64,000 nucleotides of DNA from Zoroaster sp. YZ-2022 (GCA_029582265.1 CM055816.1:24701825-24765824); one strand, 5' to 3'; shown: positions 1 to 11,040, counted from the stretch's first letter. Made by a program: numbers and translations. The notes: generated by a model from the sequence alone, not told the origin.

Positions 1-1172
1 AAACCATTGGTGGATGGCGGGGGATGTGTCCTTTATCATCATACATGTTATTTTACCATTTATTATTTAGGCGTGTCCCCCCCCCCCCATTTCTTGCCGT
101 GTACCCTTCCTTTGCCGTATTCACCCCTTTCGTTTACCCATGAAAGCCATTGTACAATATTGGTAATCTTAAATGAAAATACAAGATTAAAGTTTTATAT
201 TAAACTTAGTGTAAAATCTCTAGTTAGTTTATGTATATCTCGTACCAAAGCTTAACAGGTTAAAAACAATTACTTGATCTTCATTAGGCAAAAACAAACA
301 CCAAAGTCTCCGGTTTCTGGTCTCCGCGCGCGTCATCTCAGACATGCGCGTCGGCATTTTTAATTGCTGGATCGATTGGATTTCTGCAATGCTGTGTTTT
401 AAACGACTTTTTCACATAGGGGTAGGAACATTTGCCCCTAAAAAAAGTGCGTCTCCACTAACCTCATCCCCTCATCAGATCCTCTTTAAAGACACAAATA
501 GTGCGTTTACTCGTGGCTTCATGAAATACGTGCATTAGTTGGCAGATCAGTGGAGCCAGGGGGCAGTTAGTGGATCAAGGAGGCCCATTCATCACATGGC
601 TTTAAATTGACCCTACTTTTAGGTAGTATGTCACCACTGTGTTACTATTGGTGGATACATGTTTATATGCGATCCCTCCAGCTCATTTTCTATCGTGTTT
701 CCCCCTTTCATTTACCCTACAGCATGGATTCGCACTGTATTCAGCTAATACACCATTACAATCATTGAACACTCCTGGCATTCTAAAGATAAATAAATTA
801 GAATTGCTATTTTGGAGGTCACCAAGTAATAAACTTAAATGAGCACAAAACGAATAATGTTATAGTAATTATCAACTTTTGAATTGGTCACGTATGTGAA
901 AGTTGGGCTTAATAGTGTTCAGTATGATGAATGAAAACATCGTCCGCAGGATTTTCCTGTAGTTTATGTATAGCTCGTACCCACAGCATTTTAAATACTT
1001 TGTTTCCTGCACACGTAAGGGGATAACAAAATCATACTTCTAAATATATGAAACATTTATAATTATGAATATGCATGAAGCTGGTTCGAGCAGGGACCCT
1101 GTATTCATAATGTATTACAGGGAGAGTAAGGACATGTAGACAAGATAAGTAAGACAATGTTACCCATATTAA
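1..1172. other. No gene recognised; AT-rich intergenic DNA
   Basis: Only short open frames with no domain-like composition occur here. A C-tract lies near 75-90. A short phrase around 226-247 recurs at 961-982, which suggests an old local duplication. Nothing else is supported. Confidence 0.6.
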
Positions 1173-1395
1173 AGGGACAATATCATCAGGATCAAACAGG
1201 GCATGGAATCGGAGTGCATGCTAGTTTAGATTAACTCATCAGTGACTGAAAATAATTCACCACATAATAAAGTCATATTATCATTGCTGCTGCATAAATG
1301 AGCAAGTAATTTTCAGTCACATTTTTTTTCTTAAACTAGATCACCGATTCAATGCCCCGTTGAAAGTCTGCTCTGAACGTGACGATACCGTCCCT
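1173..1395 (+). mobile_element. 223-bp TTAA-flanked MITE, copy 1
   Basis: The element has imperfect terminal inverted repeats beginning AGGGACAATATCATC on the left and, read in reverse, AGGGACGGTATCGTC on the right. TTAA occurs on both sides (1169-1172 and 1396-1399), the target preference of the piggyBac and Kolobok superfamilies. There is no coding capacity. An inverted copy of identical length lies at 11266-11488, and the immediate flanks of the two copies also match. The MITE therefore travelled inside a larger repeat, or was duplicated together with its target. The superfamily is inferred only from TTAA. Confidence 0.7.
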
Positions 1396-1428
1396 TTAAC
1401 AAAAAATGTTATTCATATTATAAATAGT

Positions 1429-1500
1429 TGATTTAATTTTGCCCTACACCGACGTGTGTATAGCACTGTATGCTAAGTGCTTTCCGAGTGTCTGTGAAAA
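1429..1500 (+). repeat. Arm of the tRNA-like foldback repeat family
   Basis: This stretch, containing TTTGCCCTACACCGACGTGT, matches one arm of the palindromic element at 14284-14513, and also 11049-11117 and, more weakly, 7391-7450. It is a fragment without the centre of the palindrome. Confidence 0.6.
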
Positions 1501-2156
1501 GAAACCGGAGATTGTTTTGAAAAGTACATTTGTCCGTCAATAGGTTAGGGAACAAAGCCTTGCTTCACCCTAAACTAAATGTTGACTCGCTTGACCTTAA
1601 ACATATCTTTATTCACCATAATTACTTAATATAATTTAGAGTTATGTAACGGTAACGGACGTTTTTGTCTTTTCATTTTAATGATAGCATTGAAATAAAC
1701 GTATCAAAAAACAAAAACAAATGAGTATTCATTTAAAAAAAATGTACGCACCAATTAAGATGTAATCGTTTGTTTTTGTGATTTTAAAACGAAAATCATT
1801 AGGTACTCGATATTCATTTTATTTTCTTGAAATAAAATAAACAGTATGAAGGCTAGTAGTATAGAAAAGATGGTTCTGGTGCAGTTAAGAATTTCTGAGA
1901 AGAATATTAGATTTTTTGAGAAAATGTTATATTTTTGAGAAGCGTGTTTTTTTTATTGACCTCTGATTGACCTCACGAGTTGATTGACTGTTTTAAAAAA
2001 CATTTACTAGAGGTTGTTGACCTCTAGTTTGTGAGGTTAAATAAAATGCTGGTGTTAAGAATTGTTTTTTTTAAATCTCCAAACAAAAAACTCAACAACA
2101 ACAAAATTACCAAAAAAAAGGAAAAAATATAATCTAGTCTAATAACAGAAGTGAGG
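1501..2156. other. No gene recognised; AT-rich upstream of the orphan ORF
   Basis: Strongly AT-rich sequence with runs of A and T. I see no recognisable repeat or exon. If the ORF at 2157 is real, this would hold its 5' flank, but no convincing promoter element can be picked out. Confidence 0.5.
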
Positions 2157-2570
2157 ATGACGAATCATATATCTCGATGGTCATTACGAGAATTGAAGTT
2201 GTTTGCACACGCAAATAATATTAGACCGTTAATATTAGTAGAGAACCGAAAGGGTAAAATCGATAAACGGTCGTGGTATCTGGCTGTAAAAAATACTATA
2301 AAAATATATATAAAGGGTAAGCCATTAACAAAATTAACAAAGAGTCAACTTGATGCTGTTATAGAAGCAGAAGGTATTCCGGTAGTAGGAGGGGATGGCA
2401 GCGGGCGAGGAGGAAGACATTTGCGTAAAGATTTGTATAACATCGTCAAACGATGGCGTGGAGGTGATTTAGAATTTGATGAACCACCGATTGATGGTGG
2501 AAGATTTTTGCGAACGCGAACGATGACCGTACCGTTTGGTCATAAAAGAGAAAAACACATTTTTTTTTAA
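2157..2570 (+). CDS. Orphan protein with two possible SAP/HeH-like segments (3' part broken or in gap)
   Basis: I do not recognise the family. The first ATG of this frame is at 2157, giving 137 residues before a TAA at 2568-2570; an in-frame GTG sits two codons earlier. The protein is basic and has two segments of similar build: residues about 8-40 (WSLRELKLFAHANNI, then a basic helix) and about 58-98 (LTKLTKSQLDAVIEAEGIPV, a Gly-rich loop, then RKDLYNIVKRW). A helix, a turn and a second basic helix resemble SAP/HeH-type DNA-binding motifs, but this is inference from pattern only. The stop lies directly after a run of nine T (2560-2568). The +1 frame stays open for 20 further codons up to the assembly gap at 2627. 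A homopolymer error, or a real frameshift in a decayed mobile-element gene, is therefore likely. No neighbour indicates its role. Confidence 0.45.
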   Translation: MTNHISRWSLRELKLFAHANNIRPLILVENRKGKIDKRSWYLAVKNTIKIYIKGKPLTKLTKSQLDAVIEAEGIPVVGGDGSGRGGRHLRKDLYNIVKRWRGGDLEFDEPPIDGGRFLRTRTMTVPFGHKREKHIFF

Positions 2571-2626
2571 AGAGTGCTAAAGCACCGATAATCGAAAAGT
2601 TGACTTTAGATTTACGAGAATTAGGA

Positions 2627-3126
2627 NNNNNNNNNNNNNNNNNNNNNNNNNNNNNNNNNNNNNNNNNNNNNNNNNNNNNNNNNNNNNNNNNNNNNNNNNN
2701 NNNNNNNNNNNNNNNNNNNNNNNNNNNNNNNNNNNNNNNNNNNNNNNNNNNNNNNNNNNNNNNNNNNNNNNNNNNNNNNNNNNNNNNNNNNNNNNNNNNN
2801 NNNNNNNNNNNNNNNNNNNNNNNNNNNNNNNNNNNNNNNNNNNNNNNNNNNNNNNNNNNNNNNNNNNNNNNNNNNNNNNNNNNNNNNNNNNNNNNNNNNN
2901 NNNNNNNNNNNNNNNNNNNNNNNNNNNNNNNNNNNNNNNNNNNNNNNNNNNNNNNNNNNNNNNNNNNNNNNNNNNNNNNNNNNNNNNNNNNNNNNNNNNN
3001 NNNNNNNNNNNNNNNNNNNNNNNNNNNNNNNNNNNNNNNNNNNNNNNNNNNNNNNNNNNNNNNNNNNNNNNNNNNNNNNNNNNNNNNNNNNNNNNNNNNN
3101 NNNNNNNNNNNNNNNNNNNNNNNNNN
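2627..3126. other. Assembly gap (500 N)
   Basis: Exactly 500 N, so the length is a placeholder. It separates the orphan ORF from the LINE fragment, so the end of that ORF is unknown. Confidence 0.99.
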
Positions 3127-3173
3127 GAAACGTTGTTTTTTTGTTGTTTTGGAAAAAAAAATACTAATAGCTA

Positions 3174-3610
3174 AAGGCTTCCTGTTTCACAGAGAATTGT
3201 TTTTAAACTTATGCTAAATGTTCACAAATATTTTAATAGTATTGCTCCAATTTATATTTCTGAACTGCTTAAAGTCTACACTCTATCACGCAATTTTCGC
3301 TCCAGCAATATGTCACTCCGACAGGAACCAACTTCAAAGCCGAACTGTGGTGATAGGTATTTTTCTATCGCGGCTCCGAGACTCTGGAATCATCTTCCAA
3401 CTAAACTCAAATCTTGTCAGAGTATAACTGGATTTAAGTCGATGCTTAAAAGTCATCTTATGTCACAATTCTTCAAAGATGATGTATATTTGTAATTGCA
3501 TTGTAGGAACATGTATCTCAGTACATATTTTGTTTCCTATGCTATCATTGTATATTGTTTGTATTTATGTTTGTCTTTGTTTCCGCGCCTTGAGCGCCCA
3601 GCAGGGTGGA
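3174..3610 (+). pseudogene. L2/CR1-type LINE, 3' fragment (end of RT ORF plus 3' UTR)
   Basis: From 3174 the DNA matches the end of the LINE at 58030-61661. The frame 3211-3495 encodes about 94 residues including NSIAPIYISELLKVY and RLWNHLPTKLKS, the C-terminal segment found after the RT in that element. The 3' UTR then runs to the shared tail GCGCCTTGAGCGCCCAGCAG near 3590-3610. The start is a different frame (3174-3210), so it is 5'-truncated and frameshifted, as usual for dead LINE copies. The terminal ATT repeats of the longer copy are missing; the tail abuts another repeat at 3611. Confidence 0.85.
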
Positions 3611-4245
3611 AATCACGGAAAACAGTTCAGTCTTTGTAATAACACATTGAATTATTATTACCTTGGAGTCACAAGTTGAATGAAGTGTGCGTGCTTTCAA
3701 TACGCGCGCGTATGATGCATATAAGTTTTGAAAAGGATAGATCCAGTGGTAAGATCATACCTCTCGCTCTATCTTCTTCATAAGTTATATGCATTTGTGT
3801 ACGAGGCAGAATTATACTTGCACAATAATTATTAAAATAATGAAATTTCTGGAAATTTAAGAAAACAATGTCAAAGTTTTATATTTGATTAATTAAATAT
3901 CATTTATATTTCTCAAACATTTTTAAATGGTGGTGTGAATTGTTAGTTGCTGTTTCTTTTTCTTTTATTTAAAATGGCTAAATTGTTCTTATAGCGTATT
4001 ATAACATCGTAGCAATGAGGCAGGTGTTGCGGGATGCAAGGTTCAAAATAAACAGGAAAAGATGATTACGTCCAATGGACAATTCACCACAGGGTTAAGA
4101 GATTAATATGTTGTGCTAGCTGAAAATAAGACAAAATCTGCGAACTATTGTCAACCTCCTACTGGTATGGATAACTACAAGATCCAATTTACGCTATTAA
4201 AAGGAAAATCCATTAGACTAATTAATGGCTTACTGTTAGAGTTTC
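3611..4245 (+). repeat. ~620-bp dispersed repeat, copy 1
   Basis: From AATCACGGAAAACAGTTCAG to the phrase ATTAATGGCTTACT this stretch is collinear with 12327-12938, with small indels. Both copies contain CAATACGCGCGCGTATGA and ACGTATTATAACATCGTAGC-like segments. There is no coding capacity and the element class is unknown. It follows directly on the LINE tail in this copy only. Confidence 0.75.
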
Positions 4246-4916
4246 CCCCGCAGTTGGCTTGTAAGTAATATTTTATAAGAGTTAAAACACACAACTGATA
4301 ACAAAAAACAAGCAACTAATCACTTGGTACCATCTGGAGGGACGAATTCATTTATGTTTTCTTTTTACGGAAAAATATGAAAATTCCAAACAAATATGAT
4401 AGACTTGCTGAAAAGGTAGCTTTGTACTCGTTTTTAAGCAACATTTAAACGCTAAGCCTTATCCAATAAAACACTGTTACGACTGTTTGAGGATTCCTAC
4501 CAAAGGTAGCCTCAAAAGATCCCATCTTATTACACGTAGTACAATAATTAAAGATAAACAGCAACATAAAACAACCGTTTCATTTCATTTCATTTATTAT
4601 TTCTCAGGGCAAACAAGAAAAGTTACAGTACAAGCAGATGAAAATAAACGTAAAACAGAACATAACATGGTAACACCCCTGAAGGATTGCCAAATGTGAA
4701 CTAAATCACAATCAAGTGGTTTCCAAATGCCGCCATGCAACACATAAATACATGTTCATATACAAGATAAAATAAAAAATAAAATAAAATAAAAATATAT
4801 ATAATTAGGCGTTTGACTAAACGCACATGCTAGTAATAAAAATATACTTAGTACATAATATTACAAATAGATTAACTTACAGTATACGGGCTAAGCAGGA
4901 GATGAAGTATAAATAA

Positions 4917-5000
<84 letters not shown>

Positions 5001-6059
5001 GCAGTCGGACTTCAATTACATTCATGATAAATCTCATACATTATGTACATTAATAACAGATTAACCGTTGTACATGTTTTATGTCAATACAATGCACCAG
5101 CGAAATAAGAATTAACGCAGAAAATACGTCTTTGCGAAGCAAACTCCAAAGTTTCACAAGTATCGATTATATCTTAGGAAATATTTGTTTTGGGTTTGTA
5201 TTTTGGAACTTAAAGGTAAGATTTAGGGCCAGTTTTTCCACATCGTCAAATTCACCCTTTCCCCGTGTGAATCTGACATAATATGACAGACTTGTATAAG
5301 GGGTCACTCTATGTTGAAAGTTTGACCTTTTCAATGACATCATTGACACAAAAATAAATGATATTTAACACATGCTTAAAACGTGAAATATAACCTAAAA
5401 CGTGAAATATAATTATATATTTTTTTGGTATTTGGTTAATCATCTCAAAACAAAAGGAAACATAATCTGTTGTCTTAGGGAGAATTCAGGACGGTGCAGG
5501 CGGTACATACAAGAAGGAGCGGGTGGCACACCCAGATGTTCATTGTGAGGTAAAAGAATACTTTGGACACATTGTTTGTTCTCCATTCAGTTTTTGAAAA
5601 TTTATATAGATATCTTCCAAGTCTATATCCCCTTTTGAATTAATCAAATTTTTATTTTAATTTTGGGTGAAATTAATACCCTTGCATAAAACCTTCAAAA
5701 CAATATTTAGGGGTTACAAAAGACGGTCCTAAATAAGGGCGTTCTGACTCAAAACGCTAAAAATATCATCATTTAATCCATTAAAATAAGTTTATATTAT
5801 AAAACTATGAAATATGTACCCCACAAACAGAATTTAAAGAGAAAAATGTCCAATGCTTCATTGATGACTACTCCGGTCGTTAGTTCTTTTGTTGAAATGA
5901 TACACACCATGATGTACAACGGCTGTTTGATATAAGCCATTTAGCTTAATTATTTTGCTGCAGTGAAAAGCGGAACCGTTTTAGGCTACTTCCGTTATAG
6001 CCATCATTAAACAGTCGTATGAGTGGTTTACTGAACGAGGATAAACTTTTTCAAATTAA
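4246..6059. other. No gene recognised; AT-rich with a TA microsatellite
   Basis: The start (about 4240-4275, CCCCCGCAGTTGGCTTGTAA) resembles the repeats at 7721 and 11541. A TA dinucleotide run occupies about 4920-4998. A short direct repeat (AACGTGAAATATAA) lies near 5380-5412. No exon or ORF is convincing. Confidence 0.55.
4920..4998. repeat. (TA)n microsatellite
   Basis: An almost pure TA dinucleotide run of nearly 80 bases, seen directly. Confidence 0.97.
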
Positions 6060-7077
6060 TGGTGCCCTCACACCATAGCGTATGCTGAAACCTATGAGTT
6101 GCGTGTAAAAAATATGTTTATACGCACAAAACGCAACCCAAATCAACAATTTTGTCAATTTCTAACCTATTCAACCTATGGGTTGCGTGTGAGTTGCGTG
6201 TGGGTTGCGTGTGGGTTGCGTGTGGGTTGCGTGTGGGTTGCGAACTGAACTTATGATCCCCCAATATCTGCGATCACCTGCGTACGAGTTGCGTCCGAGT
6301 TGCGTGTGAGTTGCGTGCAGAACTTACGAGTTGCGTTTGAGTTGCGTTCAAAACTTAAGGTTGCAGTGTGGACCTGCGTGCTAGTTGCGTTGGTTGCGAA
6401 TATCGGTCACGTGATAAAAACCTATAAAAGCGGAGCCGATTCAGTATTTTATTCAGTACTGATTTGGTCATCGAAGAGTCACCTCGGAGGTCCACCAACA
6501 ACTGACACCGATCTAGAAAAGGCCCACTATTTATACCATTTCTCAACACGCATGTAGTACGCAACTAACACGCAACTCACACGCAACTAATAGGTTGGAT
6601 ACGCAGGGCATAGGTTGGGGATACGCTGGGAATACGCACAATAGGTTGGGGGTACGCTACACACGCAACAGGATAGCAACAGGCACGCAACACGATCGCA
6701 ACATGATCCCAACAGGTATTTAACATTCGCAACATGTACGCTACCAAAACCTGGCCACATACCTCAAATTTGGACCTGCGATCACCTGCGTTCATAACTT
6801 ATGAGTTGCGTACCTGTTGCGATCGTGTTGCGATCGTGTTTCGTGCGTAGCGTCCCTGTTGCGTATAAATTGATCGCAGGCATTCGCAGAGAATTATTGA
6901 ACATGTTCAAAATTTCTGAACTTACTCTGCGTATGTCTGCGATCACCTGCGTGCTTGTTGCGTACTTCAAACCTATAAAACGTATTAGTTGCGTGTGAGT
7001 TGCGTTCGGAACCTATGACCACTATTTTTTATTCGCAACCATACGCAACTGGTGATCGCTATGGTGTGAGGGCACCA
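6060..7077. mobile_element. 1.0-kb TIR element built from GTTGCGT/ACGCAAC words
   Basis: Perfect terminal inverted repeats including GGTGCCCTCACACCATAG bound the element. TTAA stands on both sides (6056-6059, 7078-7081), so the target duplication is TTAA or a shorter part of it. The interior is filled with dozens of copies of the word GTTGCGT (for example five in a row near 6181-6240) or its complement ACGCAAC (near 6556-6700), and of GCGATCACCTGCG. There is no transposase. Many DNA transposons carry subterminal repeats that bind transposase, and this may be an extreme case. I cannot assign a superfamily. Confidence 0.75.
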
Positions 7078-7385
7078 TTAACAGCGACAATCGTTTGAAA
7101 ACTAACAATAAGCTACCGTTTCAGTAGGGCTGTCATACATTTTGTAATTAATAGATGTTTTGCAAGCAGAAAACATATGACAGATTTAGTCCCTCCAGAT
7201 AGTCCCAGCATATTATTTTTCAATCCCTGGCTCATGGACTCTCTGTACTCTCAATGCTTTCGAGTGTATGTGACGTCTTAACATCTTGACCACCGAGCTT
7301 GTCCGGTGGCGATTGGCCGGCTAGAATCCCATAGCAGCAGGCACCGCGAGATGTGTATATTAATTAACTCTTACATCGGGTGATA

Positions 7386-7520
7386 ATTTGATTTTACCCT
7401 TACACTGACGTACTATGTATATGAAGCACTTTGCTCAGTGCTTTCAGTGCAGGAGGTCGTGGGTTCGAATCCCACCCCAAACGCCTTTGGATTTTTTCAA
7501 AGACACTCGTCACACGGCAG
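7386..7520 (+). repeat. Diverged copy of the tRNA-like foldback family
   Basis: It contains the same order of words as 14284-14513: a diverged arm, then GCAGGAGGTCGTGGGTTCGA, which includes a Pol III B-box-like GGTTCGAATCC, then TTTCAAAGACACTCG. It is too diverged to fold as a palindrome. Confidence 0.5.
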
Positions 7521-7714
7521 AAAGGGGCACGCTGTCATAAAAGTGGGAAACGCATTTTACAAAGTCGTTAAATTACATAAAATGCCCCCTTGACCCCGCC
7601 CCCTTTCGATCCGCTAATGGTTTAAGACGCAATTGCAATCGCGTGTTGAATTTGAATTTCAATAACATTCAATTAGTGAATTAAAAGTCAAAGTCCTGAA
7701 CTTGAAATGTCTCA

Positions 7715-8060
7715 TTAAGTGTTTCCACCCGCAGCCGGCTTGTAAAATAATATATGAGAGGTTTCAGCTTTTACTGAGAAGAGACTGTTGAGTTTATTAT
7801 CTCACACAAAATGACAATAAAACTACCGAATATAATCATTTGTCAACCGTAGAGATATGAAATAAGTTTTTTGATGACAGACCAATTCAGTGTTTCGGCA
7901 GTCGGCTTGTAAATAATATATAGAGAGGTTTCAGTTCTTTTTGATGACAGACCAATTTAGATGATGAATGGACACTTGTCGTCTTTGCCTGCCTCCTTTA
8001 TCCGTTATAACTTCCCCCTGTGTATAGTTCCCCGATCTGCCAATGTACTTAATTATTTTC
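7715..8060 (+). repeat. Dispersed repeat shared with 11541-11930
   Basis: Words such as GAGAGGTTTCAGC, ACAATAAAACTACCGAATAT and CTTTGCCTGCCTCCTTTATC occur in the same order at 11541-11930. Part of the unit (7890-7935) is repeated a second time locally. There is no ORF. Together with 3611 and 12327 it shows that the first 13 kb are built from a few repeats. Confidence 0.65.
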
Positions 8061-9654
8061 ATGATCATATTGATCACTTTAATTTAATCTTTTGAATTAT
8101 ATTGTAATTTTCAGGGCCATGTTTTGTGAACAGGTTACTGTGATAAAAGATCAGAAATAAATAAATAAATCCTGTGAAGCGGCAACCTGGGGATCACTGG
8201 AAGAGGATGCGATATTTGTTATGATACAATTTCACACAATTTTCAATAGAAAAACATAATATGTACAGGTATAAATATGTATAAATACCTGTACGTATTA
8301 TGTTAGTGTCTGTATTGTACATACAGGCAATATCAAATATCAAAGAGTAGTCTTGGCACAAGCGTCAATATCCTACTCTCTGCAATGCCACTGGTGGAGG
8401 TGCAAGGCATTAATGCTATCAACATAATTATTCTATTAAAGACTAGTCTTGGTTCAAGTCTGGTTTGTTTTGTTCATATTATAACATTCAGATTAGACTT
8501 AATTAAACCCGACTTGTAAACTTCGTCTGTATTGTTCAGAATAGACTCACTTCTGAAACTGACATATTTCGTTTACACGCGTCATCATTACATCATCAAT
8601 ATAGTCATGTGTTATTTATCAATACTAACAACGTCCGATCGCGACGAGACTTAAGAAGTATGAAATACGAATATTTGTAGGGCTAATTCAGAAGTTACAT
8701 AATTATTACGTCATAAGGTGCCAAATTACATATTTATAACATTTTACTTAAAAGCCTTACGTTTCACGTTTTTGATGTGTTAATGAACATGTCATTTACA
8801 TTCATACCTCTCAAAAAAATGCTGTCAAGAAAACTCAGAACAGCTCTGAGGTCTGTTCAAAAAGAAAAACTTGTCTAGTTTTATGTGTTACCTTGTCCAC
8901 AATATAAAAAATAATAAACACCTTTATAATTATACAAATACACGTGCATACACATGTGAGTATATTCGAGCGAGGTCTCCAGTTTTCCCGGCCCGGTGTC
9001 CGGACTGGCTCTTGCCGCGCTGGCATGGTGAGAAAACGCTGGTGTTCAATTTGAAATAAAGAACATTTTTGTTAACTACATGTATGCTAGCCATCAGCAC
9101 CAGATCAATAAATAAATTTGCAGAAAAGCGTCTTTGTAATGACATGAGATCAACGTTTATTTCAACAAGAAATTAATTAACATTTAATTTATTAATGTAA
9201 AAACAAAATTATTAAGAGGGATATCAAAATCAACAAATTTAATACATTTTCCACAGTGGGGAGTTTTACAGACTGTAGCCAGTGTACGTAAACGGCTTCG
9301 GCGAAGCCGAACGAGGTTCTCGGGTTCTTCGGTGCCCAGACTGACGGATGCCGCGCTGGCAGGCTGAGAAAACACCGATGTTCAATTTGAAACGATATGT
9401 AACAATCAGTACCAGATCATCAGCAGAAAAATGATTATTTAGAAACATTTATTTCATGCCAACATCATTAAGAAATAAATTTATATCATTTGTTCCAATT
9501 CATATATTAAGACAGATGCAACAAAACTATAAGCTGTAAATTAATTAACACAAAATAAACAAAATAAACAACTAAACAAAACAAATTAAATAATGTTAAC
9601 ATATAAGGAAAATGAGGAAGCAAAGCTTTTGTACTCTTCCCAAACACAAACAGT
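8061..9654. other. No gene; LINE-like AATAAA tail and a diverged local duplication
   Basis: A stretch ending in AAATAAATAAATAAAT near 8155-8171 resembles the 3' end of a CR1/L2-like LINE (weak). The segment around 8966-9125 recurs in diverged form at 9290-9440 (both contain GCCGCGCTGGCA and TGAGAAAAC followed by TTCAATTTGAAA). No coding sequence is convincing. Confidence 0.5.
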
Positions 9655-10001
9655 GTCGTGGCCGAGCGGTCTAGCTTACCGGCCTCAAGTTCTGGTGTTG
9701 GCAGCAGAATGTGGGTTCGAATCCAGGCCGTGACACTTGTGTCCTTGAGCAAGACACTTAACCATAATTGCTTCTCTCCACCCAGGGGTTAAATGGGTAC
9801 CTGTGAGGGCAGAGTTGGTTGATTAGCCCTATATGCGCTGTAATGGCAGCAATTGAGCTGTATACTCCCCAGGGAGCTGAGATGGTTTCAGGAATGATTT
9901 ATGAGCCTTATGAGCAGGGGTAATGATATAATGCGCCTTGAGCACCACTTAGTTGGTGGATACGTGCGCTATATAAGTCCACACATTATTATTATTATTA
10001 T
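9655..10001 (+). mobile_element. tRNA-derived SINE with L2-type 3' tail
   Basis: The first ~80 bases look like a tRNA: GTGGCCGAGCGG is a Pol III A box of the Leu/Ser type, and GGTTCGAATCC, about 50 bases on, is the B box. The body contains CCTTGAGCAAGACACTTAAC, a phrase seen in several animal SINE families. The 3' end (9931-10001) has GCGCCTTGAGC, GGTGGATACGTGCGCTA and ATT repeats, matching in order the tail of the L2-like LINE at 61592-61661. SINEs commonly use a partner LINE's machinery through such a shared tail. Target duplications are not clear. Confidence 0.85.
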
Positions 10002-10560
10002 AAGTCAAGCAAAAACAGGAGTAAGACTGGATGTAGCTTTAGACTGGATGTAAAATCAGGTTATCTACATATAAGATTCTAAAATACAACTTTTAAGTTT
10101 TTGGCCAAAAGATGTCGGGGAAACAGTTTGTCTTAAGTCTGTAGGCTATTTTTTGAGTGAGTTGTCTTACTAAAATTAACATAACATTACCATTTTATGA
10201 ACTACGAGTCTCATAGGAGTGAACAGAAGCAATTAATGTAAACCAAGATTGAAAACTAGCAAGCAGTAAGTTATGAATATATTTCAACCTAAATTTCCCA
10301 AAATTAAGATAATAGATGTTTCTCAGTTTTAAAAGTTTGAGATTTTCAAATAAAGGATTTTCAAAATAAACGATCACGGAACCCAACCTTGTTTACAATG
10401 CGAACTGCTCGTTTCTGTAGAAACCCTAACAAAATGCAGTGGGTTTACCCCAAGTAAAAATTGCATAATTCAAATCAGGTGTTACAAGAACTGTTTTCGG
10501 CAAAAAGAGTTTCAATCGTGTCATAATACAACATTTTTTATAGAAATCTTACTAGACAAT
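10002..10560. other. No gene recognised
   Basis: AT-rich sequence between the SINE and the Penelope-like end repeat. No ORF with domain-like composition and no clear repeat. Confidence 0.5.
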
Positions 10561-10572
10561 AATTATATTAAC

Positions 10573-11036
10573 GAGAATGATAAGTAAGACTAATTGCGGT
10601 GACACCATGTAAGAATCTCAATTGAGTAGTAATTAGTTCTGAAAAGAACTGGGGGTACAACTCGACGTTTCGATCAGTATGCTCTGATCGTCCTCAGGAG
10701 AATGCCGGACTCTTGAAACTGCTGCTGCTTAAGTAGGCTGCTGGAGGATCATCCCCTGCTGGAGGATCATCCCCTGCTGGAGGATTAGTTCGTTGAGGCG
10801 CGCAGGCGGGAAACTGTGAGACTATGGGACTAGGATCCTAGGTGTAAGGGGAGAGGAGTGTGTGCTCACTGAACTGAATCAGTTGTTAACAAGCACAGGG
10901 GAAGGAGGACGATCAGGGGAAGGAGGACGATCAGAGCATACTGATCGAAACGTCGAGTTGTACCCCCAGTTCTTTTCAGAACTAATTACTACTCAATTGA
11001 GATTCTTACATGGTGTCACCGCAATTAGTCTTACTT
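10573..11036. mobile_element. Penelope-like terminal repeats in inverted arrangement, with 12-bp flanking repeats
   Basis: The left arm (10581-10705) and right arm (about 10914-11036) are inverted copies of one sequence that ends GTCTTACTTA and contains GGTGACACCATGT and GTTCTTTTCAGAAC. The same sequence follows the C-terminus of the Penelope-like element at 40229-40710. The inner part also matches that element's 3' region (complement of CTGTGCTTGTCACCAACTGA at 40473). AATTATATTAAC stands at 10561-10572 and 11037-11048, a probable target duplication. Inverted terminal repeats are known for Penelope-like elements. The centre has short direct repeats (GCTGGAGGATCATCCCCT). No RT is present. Confidence 0.75.
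10663..10699 (-). ncRNA. Hammerhead-ribozyme-like motif of the Penelope terminal repeat
   Basis: On the minus strand the order is CTGAGGA, a hairpin GATCAG-agcata-CTGATC, then GAAACGTC. CTGANGA, a stem and GAAA form the hammerhead core, and Penelope-like terminal repeats are known to carry hammerheads. One base (C) is left over between the core and the stem, and stem III is at most two pairs, so this is probably a decayed or minimal form. The opposite arm (10924-10955, plus strand) has the same stem and GAAACGTC but lacks the CTGA. Confidence 0.45.
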
Positions 11037-11040
11037 AATT

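Noticed and set aside
2600..3217. 205-codon frame through the first gap
   Set aside because: Mostly N; the two ends belong to different features (orphan ORF and LINE fragment).
6300..6998. Overlapping frames of 60-85 codons on both strands
   Set aside because: They are translations of the GTTGCGT/ACGCAAC word array inside a transposon-like element.
9655..9735. Functional tRNA gene
   Set aside because: A and B boxes are present, but the acceptor ends pair poorly and the sequence continues into a SINE body and LINE-type tail.
10577..11036. Ordinary DNA-transposon MITE
   Set aside because: Initially it looked like a TIR element, but its arms match the sequence after a Penelope C-terminus at 40229-40710 and carry a hammerhead-like motif, so a Penelope origin fits better.
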